Translations under genes and position numbers: made by a program
Assembly: GCA_036873755.1 (NCBI GenBank)
Contig: JAVTVY010020598.1
Coordinates: 1 to 64,000, forward strand
From: Hanleya hanleyi
Lineage: Eukaryota; Mollusca; Polyplacophora; Lepidopleurida; Hanleyidae
DNA length: 64,000 nucleotides
Reading direction: 5' to 3'
Shown: one piece after another, positions 14,560-27,157 of the stretch
Layout: each line of letters opens with the position of its first letter
Numbering within the stretch: position 1 is the stretch's first letter
The notes under the pieces: generated by a model
What the model was told of the DNA's origin: nothing
The model's input: only the letters and a program-made list of their open reading frames with translations
Database searches by the model: none

Positions 14560-15330
14560 TACCCTACTACTGACGTAGTTTGGCATTATTTGAAGACATG
14601 TGCAGCCTAAAATGGATGGTCTTTTCAGTAAATATGTCAGTTCTCTCAGTCAAAATGATTGCAAAGTAAATTAGCCAGTTAAAGCAAACAAATAGCCAAG
14701 TTGTGAATAATACATACGAGATAATATATCAAATAGAGCCTACCTCAAGATGTTCCCAATTCCGACCAGCAAATAAGGACACGACAAACACTTCACAGGT
14801 TCCTCCAGAAGAAAGACAAGACAGGTATGGTAAAATATACCTGTGCAGGTGCGGCAAAAAGCATGTCGGCAGAACCCATTATTTAGCAAACAAACGATAC
14901 ACCAAATCCATCCTAGGACTCCAATGGACAAACCAGTTTCCTTGACCAGTATGGTCAACTATAGTCCGTTTCAAAGCTAGCTGCCGCAAACATTATCCAT
15001 GGACACATGTAGGCATATCCTAGACATTACAAAGCCAAATGCAAAAAGACATAGTGTAAACATAGCCTGGTTTCTTGCAAGGCAGAAGCGCTCAACATTT
15101 TTCAATGAAGCCGGCAAGGCATCATGATGTTTCAAAAATATCAAATCCGTATCGCTGATCAGTATTCTCAATCCATATGATATTCGCTGTAAAGTCGTCA
15201 TCTATCTAGAGAATGATGTATCTCAGTCACGCGTTGATTTTGACTGTTCATATGATCGTGACTGTTCATACGAACTGCCATACGAAATAGATATTTCAAT
15301 AATTGACACGGTTATTCTTTATGACCGACG
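14560..15330 (-). mobile_element. Intergenic stretch with a minus-strand tail of the Penelope-like-type family
   Basis: The reverse complement of about 15060-15260 matches the segment at 57240-57420 (GTGACTGAGATACATCATTC, then GATCAGCGATACGGAT, then the stretch around AAAACTGTTGACCGC and GGAAACAAGCCTATG). Nothing else recognisable is seen. A short plus frame with YLCRCGKKHVGRT near 14830 hints at a GIY-YIG-like remnant but is too short to call. Confidence 0.55.
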
Positions 15331-16364
15331 GCTGGGTATTGAGTGTCTGATCTGACGTTTACTCTCTTCTACAAGCTTATGCATCTACTGTGTGACTGTT
15401 TTCGTCTTTATACCTCTTCTACATTCCGTTTCCAATTTCCATACTTCCTATTATATATACATTACCTCTTCCACTTCTGTAAAACTGTTGCTCCTCTATC
15501 TACCCCTTGTTCTTCTATGTACATTTTTCTATTCTATGTCACACTGCCAGGACGATCGAACTGTCAGATTAGAGAGTAGAGATAAACAGTTTGGACTGAT
15601 GCTATCGAGATAACATATGGCTCAGATTCCCAGATTATAATCCCTGACAGCTATCGTTTATAACATGGCTTCATAAATATTCTTATAGTCATGGTGTATC
15701 TCAGTCAGGAATTCGTGTAATCTCTCATTAGAACCACCTTCATAGCTTTTATATAGACTTGAAAATCAAATCTTACCTCTGATGCAATCAATACAACATA
15801 TTCCAGTATCTTCTGTTCAACTAAGTTTATCCATTTTGAACGATTTTTCACCGATTTGGATCATGATGCTGCTGGTTTCATTGGAAGAAGCTCGCGCGAT
15901 GGAATAGGGAATTGTGTCGTGTTTCAACGACCGTGGGATGTCGAGAATGATGGCTTTATTAACAGTCTAAATTGACCACGGCAGATGCAAAATGAAGTTC
16001 ACATTCACCTAGTATTAATCCTAAAAGTTGAGACTTATTTGAAGTTCATGCAGCCATAATAACCTTAGTCAATATTTCCATATTCATCATTTTCAAGACT
16101 TGCACTTTCGAATGTTCGAGAATCATTATAAACAATCTTACGACGATAGTTTAGCAGCGCGGATATCCCCAAAGTCAAGAAAATAGATTTCAAATACAAT
16201 GTTTTCCAACTGCTCTAAAGTAAGCTATGGTACCATGGCGTTGTTGTTGTGTTCACGGTAACACATTTCTTTGGGGTATCTATTAATTAGGGTCGTGTGG
16301 GAGTAATTGAATCGTATCTATACTGGTTATTTATTGTTACATTAATCACCCTTTATATGGCCAT

Positions 16365-16507
16365 CATTACCCTAGCAGTACATCCATTACCCTAGCAGTA
16401 CATCCATTACCCTAGCAGTACATCCATTACCCTAGCAGTACATCCATTACCCTAGCAGTACATCCATTACCCTAGCAGTACATCCATTACCCTAGCAGTA
16501 CATCCAT
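16365..16507 (+). repeat. 20-bp tandem array, 7 units
   Basis: The unit CATTACCCTAGCAGTACATC repeats seven times almost without change. The homologous place at 34,410-34,435 has only one unit (CATCCTAGCAGTACATCC), so the array expanded in this copy. Confidence 0.92.
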
Positions 16508-16924
16508 TTCTCCCGAGGAAAGAACAATTGGTCACATTGTAATGGTCAATGTTCTATCACGAGCATCCAAATGACCAGCTTTCCATCCACATGTAGCCTA
16601 ACGATAAAACATCTTAAGATATGCCATAATTTTTGTCTTCATTGTGTCGTTGAATTATTTATAGAGATGAACGACATCTGCTATCCCATTTTAGGCAGTA
16701 AATCTTTGATACCTTAATTTTTCCAAGGTGATTACAGGGTGAACCTGTCAGGCGCATTTTTCACAACAAACCCAACTTAGCAGAGCGCAACAAGTAATTG
16801 TTTTGTGCTGTATATTATTTTCATGTTACTTCCACTTCCTCGTCATGAACTAATGAGATATGTAAGCCATTAACGTAACCAACTACGAGAATCAGACCTT
16901 GTAGTCATGTCATATGGATTTACT

Positions 16925-17524
16925 TTAACCCTATACCTGGCCTGGGGGGGCGAAATGGACCCCCTACCAAACTTTCTGCGCTATCTCCGGAACGACAACA
17001 AAATGGAGAGCTGAATCTCCGTGACTTTATAGTTTATCATATTGGGGTCATTTTGAGCCTATTTGCATAACCCCCCGAGCAGAGGATCATGGAAAAATTC
17101 AAGATGGCGGCCACGTGGGGTCCCAGAAAAGTGATGTTTTTGTCATATTTCTTCAAAATTTCTGCTTTTCCGCGATGAAAAGTGGGCAAAAACTATTTTA
17201 TTTCACATCACATTAATATTTACTAATTTATCATGCAGTTTTTGCGGAGAAATTGCATAAATAAAAAATTCGGAAAAATCTGACTGAAAAATCGACCAAA
17301 AATGCTGTTTTGAAAATGACGTCACTGTGACGTCATCAAAGCGGCCATCTTGGATTTTTTACATTTTCTGGTAGAGCTTGGCCCAAGGGTATAGTGTGGT
17401 AAGTTTCAGCCCACTAGCTCAAGGGATAAGAAAAATAATTACGGGGTGCCATTTGCCCACCCCCCCCCCCTTCCACCCCCCAGGCCACAACAGGTTCCAA
17501 AAAGCCCAGGCCAGATAGGGTTAA
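16925..17524 (-). mobile_element. TTAA-flanked MITE, copy 1 (600 bp)
   Basis: It is bounded by TTAA on both sides and has inverted ends CCCTATACCTGGCCTGGG and CCCAGGCCAGATAGGG, as in piggyBac-type non-autonomous elements (TTAA target, CCC... ends). It is inverted relative to the three later copies. The paralogous site at 34,691-34,700 lacks the insert and shows a single TTAA (GCTTTAATCGTATTC), which confirms both ends. Inside are AAGATGGCGGCC and TGACGTCA words. Confidence 0.85.
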
Positions 17525-18187
17525 TCGTATTCAGCATTCGAATAAGGTTCAAGGTGCTCTAAGACGTGTCTTATCTGAAACATTCATGGATTTGGACAAG
17601 TAATAAAGCTGTTAACTGCTATATTACCCACCCAAGATGTCCAGCGATATTCCAGCTGAATTGGCTGGTATCCGCGAGTGTAGAAAATCAATGTGGGCAA
17701 TGCTTACAAATAAAGGAAGACATTCATGTGTAACTGATATGTCCTATTCTAATTGCTGATCGTCCGAGGAGGATAATGCGAGATGGCTCATTTCCGCCTA
17801 TGTACGTAACCTGTCTCAACGTAAATATTGAGAGAACTCTAGCTACGACAAATAATACATAGTTTCTTCAGCACACAACAAATGTTTGTTCACTGGGGTG
17901 TACTAGTGGTGAAAGCGAAAGCTTGCATGGAAAACCACTATGATCTTGCTGTTGTTTACCTGATTGCCTTACAGATTCAGTTGTGTCGTTAATGAACATT
18001 GACAATGACAAAACTGAGGGGTGTCACAGATTCACCCTTGCGTAGCATTAGCAACAGCGGTGCCCAGATTCACCCTTCGGAACATTGTCTGACCCAAATG
18101 ATGCAGACCTTAAAAGATATATCGTTAGGTTGAAACCATGAGTCCTTGTCATTGATAAGAGTGAGTATAATTTTGTCAATTATTTTT

Positions 18188-18308
18188 TCAGTTACGATGC
18201 CGACAGGCGGTGGTTCTCTCCGGGTACTCGGGTTCCCTCCACAATCCAAACTGACTGTCGCCATATGAGTTAAACAACATTGAGTGTGGCATTAAACTAA
18301 ATCCCCCC
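18188..18308 (+). mobile_element. SINE core fragment (same family as 49770-50000)
   Basis: TCTCTCCGGGTACTC, CAAACTGACTGTC, CATATGAGT and AACATTGAGTG(TG)GCA match the 3' half of the SINE at 49,880-49,990. The tRNA-like head is missing or replaced. I associate this core with mollusc SINEs from memory. Confidence 0.6.
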
Positions 18309-18628
18309 ATGTTCAAAGCTTCATTCTCATTCGAGGTTAGGAGCACATATGCTATAGGCTATAGCTGAAAAAGGAATCGGCCTCCCCGAGTGTTATACCG
18401 CCAATAACGGAGCTGTTGCCTCCAGGGAATTGCGAGGGATCGATAAAATAGTGTTTAGGGATGATATAACGGACCGTGCAATGTAGATCACAAATAGGGG
18501 AACCGGGGAGAATTTAGGCTCTAAAGATTCCAATATGCGAGCGATGGAAGAATTATCCCTGGTCACAAACTGATTACATTATAAAACATCTTTGTGAAGT
18601 CATCTAAAGGCACGCTACCATGTCTCAA

Positions 18629-18772
18629 TTATATCCAATTATTTTTAGGATGACACTTTCTCAGTAAAGCACAAATACTAGTGCTGGATGAGTCGGTCCC
18701 ATGCGAGACTCATCCAGCACTAGTATTTGTGCTTTACTGAGAAAGTGTCATCCTAAAAATAATTGGATATAA
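18629..18772. repeat. Perfect inverted repeat with 66-bp arms
   Basis: Arms 18629-18694 and 18707-18772 are perfectly complementary around a 12-base centre GGTCCCATGCGA. Both arms are the body of the SINE at 18905-19101, head to head, and the centre is the start of that body next to the B box. It would extrude as a long hairpin. Confidence 0.95.
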
Positions 18773-18904
18773 ATGTTAACTACTTTCTAAATGGCATTAG
18801 TATATATATAATATCGGCTTTAGGAGCTGTGCCATTATGTCTATCAGAGGGGTAGTAAATGTACGTAGTCTAGACTCCGATCTCCGAACTTCCTCTTTAG
18901 TGGA

Positions 18905-19101
18905 AGCTGAGGTGGCCGAGTGGTCTGGGCTGCTTGCATTTACTGCTGGCGATTTGGTGCCAAACTCTGAGGACGCGGGTTCGAGTCTCGCATGGGACCG
19001 ACTCATCCAGCACTAGTATTTGTGCTTTACTGAGAAAGTGTCATCCTAAAAATAATTGGATATAAATGTTAACTACTTTCTAAATGGCATTAGTATATAT
19101 A
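18905..19101 (+). mobile_element. tRNA-derived SINE
   Basis: A box TGGCCGAGTGGTC (18913-18925) and B box GGTTCGAGTC (18978-18987) are spaced as in a tRNA with a long variable arm (Leu/Ser type). They do not form a closed tRNA, because the 3' side runs on into the body (GACTCATCCAGCACTAGTAT onward) and ends in a TATATATA tail. So this is a SINE, not a functional tRNA. The body also occurs in the inverted repeat just upstream. Confidence 0.75.
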
Positions 19102-22100
19102 TGTCTCAATTAGGTCTGTAATACACACAAGAGTAGCATGCGTACCAGAAATGGGTTTCCTTCCTAAGAGAAGTAAACAGTTCTTCGGAAAACTCACATC
19201 AAAGCTGGGTTTGAAATCATGGTTGTTAAATGGTCGTCTACTTAATTGTCATCTTCATTTAGTCCGCCATTGACTACAGGCAGTTCACGTTTTAGTGGAG
19301 AAGAGAAGTGATATTGGATTTCTAAACATTGCTGTTGAGTTATATCAGATCATTACCATCATATCCGGCGTCGTTCCCTGAATGGAACCCAACACACCAA
19401 ATTATATTTTGTGAACACGTCTTCATAAGAAATGAATTAATTCAAGGATACCGGGCATACTTAAAACAAATGGCCATTGCTGTAGATTCCGTACTTCATA
19501 CTGTCGTGAATTGGAAAATGGTGGACACAATTATATTTTTTCGCTCCAGCGTACATACACTACTGCAAAATAATATGGCTGAAGCATACGAGCCTATATG
19601 TTGTAACTATTACTAAAGTTGTTCATAAGACAGTCTCAGCAAACTGTGTCACTGAGATACTATGGAAGAAGATTTCTACGACGATCATTTTTTTGTGGAA
19701 AATGATGCCGACGTACTGACAATTAGCCATATGACCCCACAAACAAATATACTGACTGAATATTTCTAAAAAAAAAACATTACAAGAACCAAAAGAGACC
19801 CTATGATGATTTGTATCCCAGGCACGCTGCTTCTGTAGATGTTGATGTGGACATGTTGAATGGCATGACCACATGGCCCCTAGCGGTATTAGATACAAAT
19901 ATTTCAGAGAGATGATGTGAAAGCCCTATCAATTCATTTGTTGGAAAATGATGAAATATGCGACCGCAAGATAGTAAAAACGGCCCAAACGAGGGAGCAT
20001 TTATTGAACGAAAGTTCTTACTCAGAACACATACCTGTGATGCCCGACTCCATCCAAACGCTTCATTCACAGCCATATCTCCACCAGGTTACAAAAATTC
20101 GATTTGTACAGAGGGCAAGCCTCGGAGACGAAGCGTCCACCAGCAGGATCTCACCATATACAGGCAACAATTAAACGCAGCATTAGAGGGATGGTAGAAA
20201 ACGATGGCGGCGTACTGACAAGTCGCCATATCATCACACCGACAAATATACTGACTGCATATTTCTAAAATACACAAGAAAACCCAAAAGTGATCCCTGT
20301 GATGATTTGTATCCCACTCCCACTTTTATTGTAGATGTTCATGTTCTTGTGAGAAAACTCTTAATCGCAGTACGGATGTGATCCAATGAGAGATCTGTCT
20401 TAAACACTTCATGAGCACTTTAGGTTTTACATCAGCCGGCCGCTTTCACTGCGGTCATTCAAATACCAATAACCAAATATTCTAAGGAAGAAATAAGTAT
20501 TCCGTATGATGCAGATTGCTGGGATTGTACTCTGGAAACCCTGTTCATCGTGAATAAACTAAAGCTAAGTTAACTGGAATCAAATACCATCATTCGTGTA
20601 ACCGGGAAATGCTAGACTCCAATCACGTCAGTCGTATAAGCGGGACGTCCTATTGAGATGCGTAAAGTTATGAGCCGATCTAGAGCAGGCTAAGAGTAGA
20701 ACATGTTTAATAACTCCTACACGAATCAATTAGACGTAAATCGGAACAGATACGCCTAATCAGATCATGAAAGATACATGGGAAACATATCACCGTATAA
20801 TTGGCATGCGTAATTTAGTGAATTGCCACAGTTATCGAAAAATCGCTGCCCTCCCGAATATTATAGTGTCATATCAGATGCGAAGACTTGACACCAGGTA
20901 ATATCGCCAGATCTCGAATGACTGAATAACGGACCATTAAGCACCTGAGGTTAGGAATTCTGGCTCACCATACATTCCACATGTCGAGGACTTTTAAACA
21001 ACTCGTCGTGTTAGAAATCTATACTGTATATCTTACGCAGAGACCGTCAGGAATCGATCTTTCGGGGGGCATTCAGGTATGTAGTCAACGATGAGGTATA
21101 AAAGTCCCGATTTTTCCTGTGTGCTCTAGGTTAAAACTTGTGTACAGCGGATGGAGTTGGGCCGGGGCAAAAATAAATTGCCTATATAATAATTGATTCC
21201 CTCTTACCAGACTACCATTAATAGCAAAGAGTGTGTTAACATCATCTGTCTTTAATATTGGGTAAGGTCCGATGACCATGCTCACCCGACGATTTAATAG
21301 TAACGAAGATGTCACTCAATTGGGTCCCTCTCTATATGAAATTAGTCCACATTAGAACTTCTCTAAGACAATAGTAATCATCTTGTAATCATGTATGAAA
21401 TACAAGCGTCTAGTCCGTCATGCAATATATTCGTCCATTAGAGAATTGCCGCGTCCATGATCTAAATACCTATTTCTTATAATCAAACATAAAATCATAG
21501 TATACATTAACATATGCACAAATAGGACCTAAATCCGTGTAATTGGTATAGTCAGTTAGCTTTCTACTTAGATTTATCGCCCCGATCAGTGTAAGTAGTA
21601 CGAGAATCTAGATTAACATTGGAGAATTCTCAAGCGTCCAACGATTTCCAAAGGCGACAGCAAGGCACGACGATGTTCCTCCCGTGTACTCTTCCATACT
21701 GACATACAAGCCGTCTTTTAAGACTCTCGCGTTTCTATACCAGAAATTGCAAACATTTGGCATAACGTTTGTGAGAGACTGGATCGGCGGAGGGAGCAAA
21801 ATGGAGTTATTATACTCAAAGCCGAATATCTTTGATAGTGATACATAAGAGTGGTTACATCTCATACACGGTTTGTTAAATGTTACATTGACCAGTTCAT
21901 GACAAGATAGGATGTGTCAGAAATGTGTTGGTTTTCATGTGCTTCTACAGCAGAAGATATTCAATTCTCATATTTCTGTTCATTGTTTTCCAATTTTATT
22001 ATAAATTCCTGTGGATGATAAATCGATTACATCACTTGAAGTGTAACGAAAGAATAACAGCTCGCGCAATCATTATTGAGACGAGTACAATGTTATATTG

Positions 22101-23340
22101 AAAATCGATATTGACAAGAGATGACATGGCCACATTCACGATGACATGCTGTGGAAAGGAAATGTGAAAACATTCCAATTTTCCAGCGATAATAAGCTTA
22201 CGAACGTACGATTGAGCTCTTCCTTCTAGAAAAGGTCCGCAGTATGAATGCAGCAAACAGCGTGATTGATGGTGAACGGTTATGTGCTCCCAATTCTCTT
22301 TCTCTTTTGGGGGTTTTGGAATCTTTGCATTTCATTAGTGAGAGATATCGGCGTTACATTTGAGTAATAGGACTTCTTCTCTCCACTCGGAGGCTCACTT
22401 CAGGCACATCTGCCCTGTCCATCCGTCTTACCTCATGCACAGGACCTGTTATATAGGCCAGGGGGTCAATGTGATTTGTCTCTGCCAAATCCATCGTAAT
22501 ATGAAATGATTATACTACAAAAACCAGCAAGTTTAAGGCCAGTAACGATCTATGATGATTTAGGTTTGGATCAGGTATGCTAGAGCTATCACGAGAATCG
22601 ATCAATGCGACCTCGCACTCCAACATCTTTTGTTTAATTACATAAAAAAGCTTTAACACGTTATGTTGAAATAAGTAATTAATAAGTAATTAAATAAATT
22701 GTGAAGATTTAAAAAAATCTTTCATATTGTCAAACATTTCAATCTGGCACCTGTTGCATAGCAGAAAAAATGTGTTTTCTAATTTATTTTTGAATTATAT
22801 ATGGAATTTTGGCTTTAAATCATCTTGAGAAAACTATACTGTACTAAGATTATGAGCAGTCGAGTACCGTTGGAACAAGGATAGTTTACCAGATACCGTT
22901 AGTATCTCCAATGATTATCTGAGGAATTACAGCAGATTGTCTGTGTGTTATTAAATAGATATTGAGCTGAACAATGTTTTATCTTTTTACGTGGTATATT
23001 TGACAGGGTGAAAGTTCTACGATCGATGGTGGGAAATCACCCATAATTGATAACATTGTCAAAGACCTGCATGGTTTGATGACTTTGAGATCATTTCATT
23101 GCCATGGAAACGAGCGATAAAGAAACAAGGCATTTCAAATTACATTACAAACTGTCACATTACTTTGATTAAGACGTGGAACACTGATCCCTAACTTCTC
23201 CGAGGGTTTGGTCGTCACATTGTTACCGGTGTTATCATCTTACGCTCACATCTCAAGAGAAAGCAAAGACACAGTATTGCGTAAATGTGGCACACGACGA
23301 GTGGCTTCGTAAAGGTTATTACCTCATTTGTGGCAATACT
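19102..23340. other. A/T-rich stretch without recognisable genes
   Basis: Only short frames occur (95 codons or fewer) and none has a motif I know. A repeat family is visible at 19,670-19,960 and 20,190-20,350 (GCGTACTGACAA, then ATACTGACTG, then GATGATTTGTATCCCA), which recurs at 53,680-54,000. A minus-strand tail of the Penelope-like-type family lies at about 21,400-21,510 (ACAAGCGTCTAGTCCGTCAT, then GTATACATTAACAT). Confidence 0.5.
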
Positions 23341-23345
23341 CTGTA

Positions 23346-23580
23346 AAAAAAGTTGAGTGAAATGTCATTCAAGTAAGAGTGGAAATTCATCCCACTCAAT
23401 ACTTGAGTGAGATTTTCACTCAACTTGAGTTAAATGCACTCAACTTGAGTGACATTCACTCAAGCATAAGAGTGGAAATTCATCCCACTCAAGTTGAGTG
23501 AACTGGAGTGGTTTCAACTCAAGTTTGAGTGAACAGGTACATTTCACTCAAACTTGAGTGGAACAGTTCACTCAAGTTTG
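23346..23580. repeat. Cluster of TTGAGTG/CACTCAA words
   Basis: Well over a dozen TTGAGTG or CACTCAA words lie within about 235 bases, several as CACTCAACTTGAGTG-like palindromes, with a longer repeated AAGAGTGGAAATTCATCCCACTCAA. They are flanked by unrelated sequence. The word contains the CAAG-type core bound by NK2 homeodomain factors, but no gene start is nearby. Confidence 0.7.
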
Positions 23581-26500
23581 TTTAGAGAGTACATGCGCAT
23601 TATGTGATTATTTCTTCCTCTTAGTAGCAGAATATAATTGACATACTGATTGATGCTTCCTTCAGCTTTGGCTTATACATTATAATACCATCATCGTAGA
23701 TTGATTTAAATTCCAAATCACCTGAGCCATTAAGCTGATACAAGCAGGTGCATCGCCTCCGCGGTTTCTCAAATTTGGTCAGCATAATTGAATACATCCG
23801 CTAGTTTCCTGTAGTTGCAGGTGAGAAGCTTGCGCTCCGGTAACCATATTATCCAACCTGATAAATCACTGGTGATTTGGGCATTCACACGAGGGAAGTG
23901 TCCAGTCGTTGTATATGGTACAGGGGGGTCATGTCAAGACTATCACAAATAGCAGATCAAGCAGACGCACATCATAGCGAATGATTCTATATTCTGAAAA
24001 CTGATCGGTACCTGGAATCATTCGCCTTCGGTGAGTAATACTAAATTTATAACAATTATACCTTCTGATTAATGCACATATGAGTAACACTAAATTTATA
24101 ACAATTATACCTTCTGATTAATGCACATATGAGTAGCCCTGAACGATTGTCCGTAGTCCAAAGCCTATCTCATGTCGATATATGCTGTATTTATACGCTG
24201 TGTGATATTTTGTCGTGAGTGAACTTTTATGGTTATCAAGTACATGTGTAGCGAAATTTGTCTTCCAGTAAAATCGTTCGAAAGTATCATCCGTCAGATA
24301 TACCTCCATTTCTTTATCCATATTTATTTCTGTATTTTCTCCGTGTCGCTCCTGTAAGCATAAATATTGGCCATAGATCTAATGTTTAATCGAGACGATT
24401 GCGTCCTTTGAATGTGAAGGTTCCACTGTCGGCACAACGGCGATATCGCCCTGTTCATTGTATATCACCTCTGCTACAAGTTAGTTTAAATGACAACAAT
24501 AACCAGGAACGTTCTATGCATCTTCATAACAATGAACCGTCATAATCGTCTATACGACATATTGATTTCTTTGCTTCTCTTTCAATTTGAACTTTTATAT
24601 GAACTTGGAAGTGTTTCCAGTTAATTGAATCGTTAAACTTCTTCCTATTGTTTTTGTTTCATACACATTTCGAATTGGTGCTGTCATACAAACTTCTTCC
24701 ATACAACTCTTCTATATACCATTCCCAATTTCCATACAACTCTTCTATATACCATTCGCAATTTCCATATATCTCTTCCGTTTCTATACATCCTATTTTA
24801 TATACATTAGCTCTGCCTCTTCTATAAAACTGTTGCTCGTCTATCTACTCCTTGTTCTATATACATCCTCCCTTTTCTATGTCACACTACCAGGACGATC
24901 GAACTGTCAGAGATTAGAGATAAACAGTTTTGACTGATGCTATCGAGACAACAGATGTAATCCCAGATTATATAACCCCTGATAACTATCGTGATAGTCA
25001 TGGTGTATCTCAGTCTGACTTTGATGAAATCTCTCCTTAAAACCACTTTCATAGCGTTTGTATAGAATTGCCACTGACCAACGATGCATTCAAGACATCA
25101 TATTTCAGTTTCTTTCCTTTCAGTAATGTTATCAATTTTGAACCATTTTCCACCAATCTGGATCATGATGTTGGTTGCTTTATTGGAAGAAGGTCTCGCG
25201 GCGGGATATTAAATGGTGTTGTGTTTCATCTACCGTTGGATGTTGAGGATGATAGAGTTATTAACAGTGTAAATGGACCACGGCAGATGCAAATCGGTCG
25301 AGAAATTTAAATTCATATTCACCAAGTATTAATCCTAAGTGTTGACACTTATCTGAAGTCCATGCAGCCATAATGACCCTAGTCAATATTTCCATATTCA
25401 TCATTTTCAAAACTTGCACTTTCGAATGTTCGAGGATCATTATAAACAATCTTACGACGATAGTTTAACAGCGCTGATATCCCCAAAGTCACCTTATCAG
25501 TCGTCCACATTAAACTATAGGGGACATCACTTTCCTCGGTGAAAGGAATGACCCGAATACGATCCTGCATTGTAACCCAGTCAACGACACATATACTTCA
25601 GTTTATTAACGAACCATGAGTGAAAGGTACCATATGCGGCCTCGGATGACTCACTCAACCCTCAGCTGGCATAGAATGTTGAGGGTGTTTTTTTTTTAGA
25701 TAAAGCTACAGTTCTAAAATCCGAACAGCTCCAACATAAATAATTTTATTTCGTTCTACATGTATTTTGCCAAGCACAATCAAATGCCGATACATATCTC
25801 TATATTTAATCAGCTCAGATGACTTTTCAAGATTTCATCAAATGCAGGATATAGTAATGAAAGCGATGGAGTTAATTGAATCGTCTCTATCCAAATGATT
25901 TATTCGTCACATTAATCAGACCTGATATGACCATCGTTGTCCTATATAACCGTATCTAGACTTCTGAAGGAAAGAACAATATGACCTTGGAATATGACGA
26001 CCCAAACAACTGATCCCATTGTTATCTCTCTAGAGGGCGAAGAATCCATAGCGATGCACCACAATGAGCATTCAGATGAACACCCTTCGACCGACATGAA
26101 AGGAACCAAGCCATCAGACAGTCATCATCGTAGGATGGGCCATCAATTTCTTTCCGATGTATCTATAAATTATTTATGGATTATCGAGATAAATGAACAA
26201 TTCAAACCTGGCACCTAATAACAGACAGTAAATCATTCATAACTTAATTAATCCGAGAGGATATGTGGAGTAAACTTTTCTTCTCCTGAACAAAACAAGA
26301 GTTACCTCAGAGCATAATTGCACGATATTCACGCAAAGGGCCCTGTGTTATTCGAAACTGGTAAATAGGGGAATCACCAAATTGATTTTTGTATGTATTA
26401 TTCCCCTAAAACCGGGATTCAGTACCTGAAAGTATCAGATAGGTCATCGTCCTCGTGTTATTACGTAAGAGAACAACATAATTAGAAGTTTTAGCCAAGC

Positions 26501-26812
26501 GAATTAACTTAATTGGATTCAGTTTTCATGGTTCATAACTCTCCAATACCAGGTATTTTAGGAAAGTGTGTCTTTTATTGCTGGGAAATTTGAGCCGTAC
26601 GACGTCGGGCATTGTAGCTTAGTTTTTCTGGATATTCTTGCATTCACCATGCAGATTTACTCCATGTTAAGGCCTTTATTCCAGCAGACGTTCACGATGC
26701 TCATCTATTAACATCAAATGGGTTAAATATCTAAACTGATCCGTCAACTCAGCTCCCGCGCTAGCGTATCTAATTCCGCTTAAGCCGGTACTAGGGGCCG
26801 TGTGGATACTTC
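23581..26812. repeat. Repeat-rich stretch including copy C of the multi-kb repeat
   Basis: A 50-bp tandem pair lies at 24,032-24,130. From about 24,550 to 26,300 the sequence matches copy A (15.33-16.6 kb). From about 26,765 to 26,812 it matches the 3' region of the Penelope-like-type family (TCTAATTCCGCTTAA, then CTAGGGGCCGT), which is the insertion site of the LINE. No coding gene is seen. Confidence 0.55.
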
Positions 26813-26827
26813 ATAGTCTCCACATGA
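26813..26827. repeat. LINE target-site duplication, left copy
   Basis: ATAGTCTCCACATGA (15 bases) is repeated exactly at 34,029-34,043, directly after the poly-A of the LINE. Confidence 0.9.
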
Positions 26828-27157
26828 GCTCCCGGTGAACAGGAAAATTTTGGACCTTTATTCACACTGGGAACTGAATATATGGGACTGACACAGTGCA
26901 AAACTAGATAGATCAACCAGGATACCCCCGATCATGTTTTTGGTGTGTTTTCTGTGTGAAATAAGCTACGAAATCATGGATTACTGAGTCAGGGCCGGCC
27001 CCGCCTAACTTCATGCACCAGTGAAAATCCCGTGCAACAACAACAAGTGCAAAGAACGATGTGAGTACGGTCTGATTTGAACAATATAAACTATCTGATA
27101 TATATATATATATATGAACTAAGCACACAGATCATTGCAGATTTTCACCTGAATATA

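Larger units (their letters stand above)
15330..18500 (+). repeat. Unclassified multi-kb dispersed repeat, copy A
   Basis: Segments of this stretch recur in order at 24.55-26.3 kb (for example CACACTGCCAGGACGATCGA near 15541 and 24885; GAATGTTCGAGAATCATTAT near 16111 and 25430) and at 34.15-36.8 kb (for example the TCTAAAGTAAG word near 16215 and 34263, and the region after 17521 against 34692). No protein-coding content is visible. It carries a 20-bp tandem array, a MITE (16925-17524) and a SINE core (18188-18308) as insertions or parts. Confidence 0.65.

Noticed and set aside
14703..14945. GIY-YIG endonuclease of a Penelope-like element (YLCRCGKKHVGRT)
   Set aside because: Only about 20 residues resemble such a domain and the rest of the frame does not. 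The similarity is too short to support a call.
18905..18995. A functional tRNA gene (A and B boxes present)
   Set aside because: No acceptor stem can be closed, and the sequence continues into a repeated body with a TATATATA tail, so it is a SINE head.
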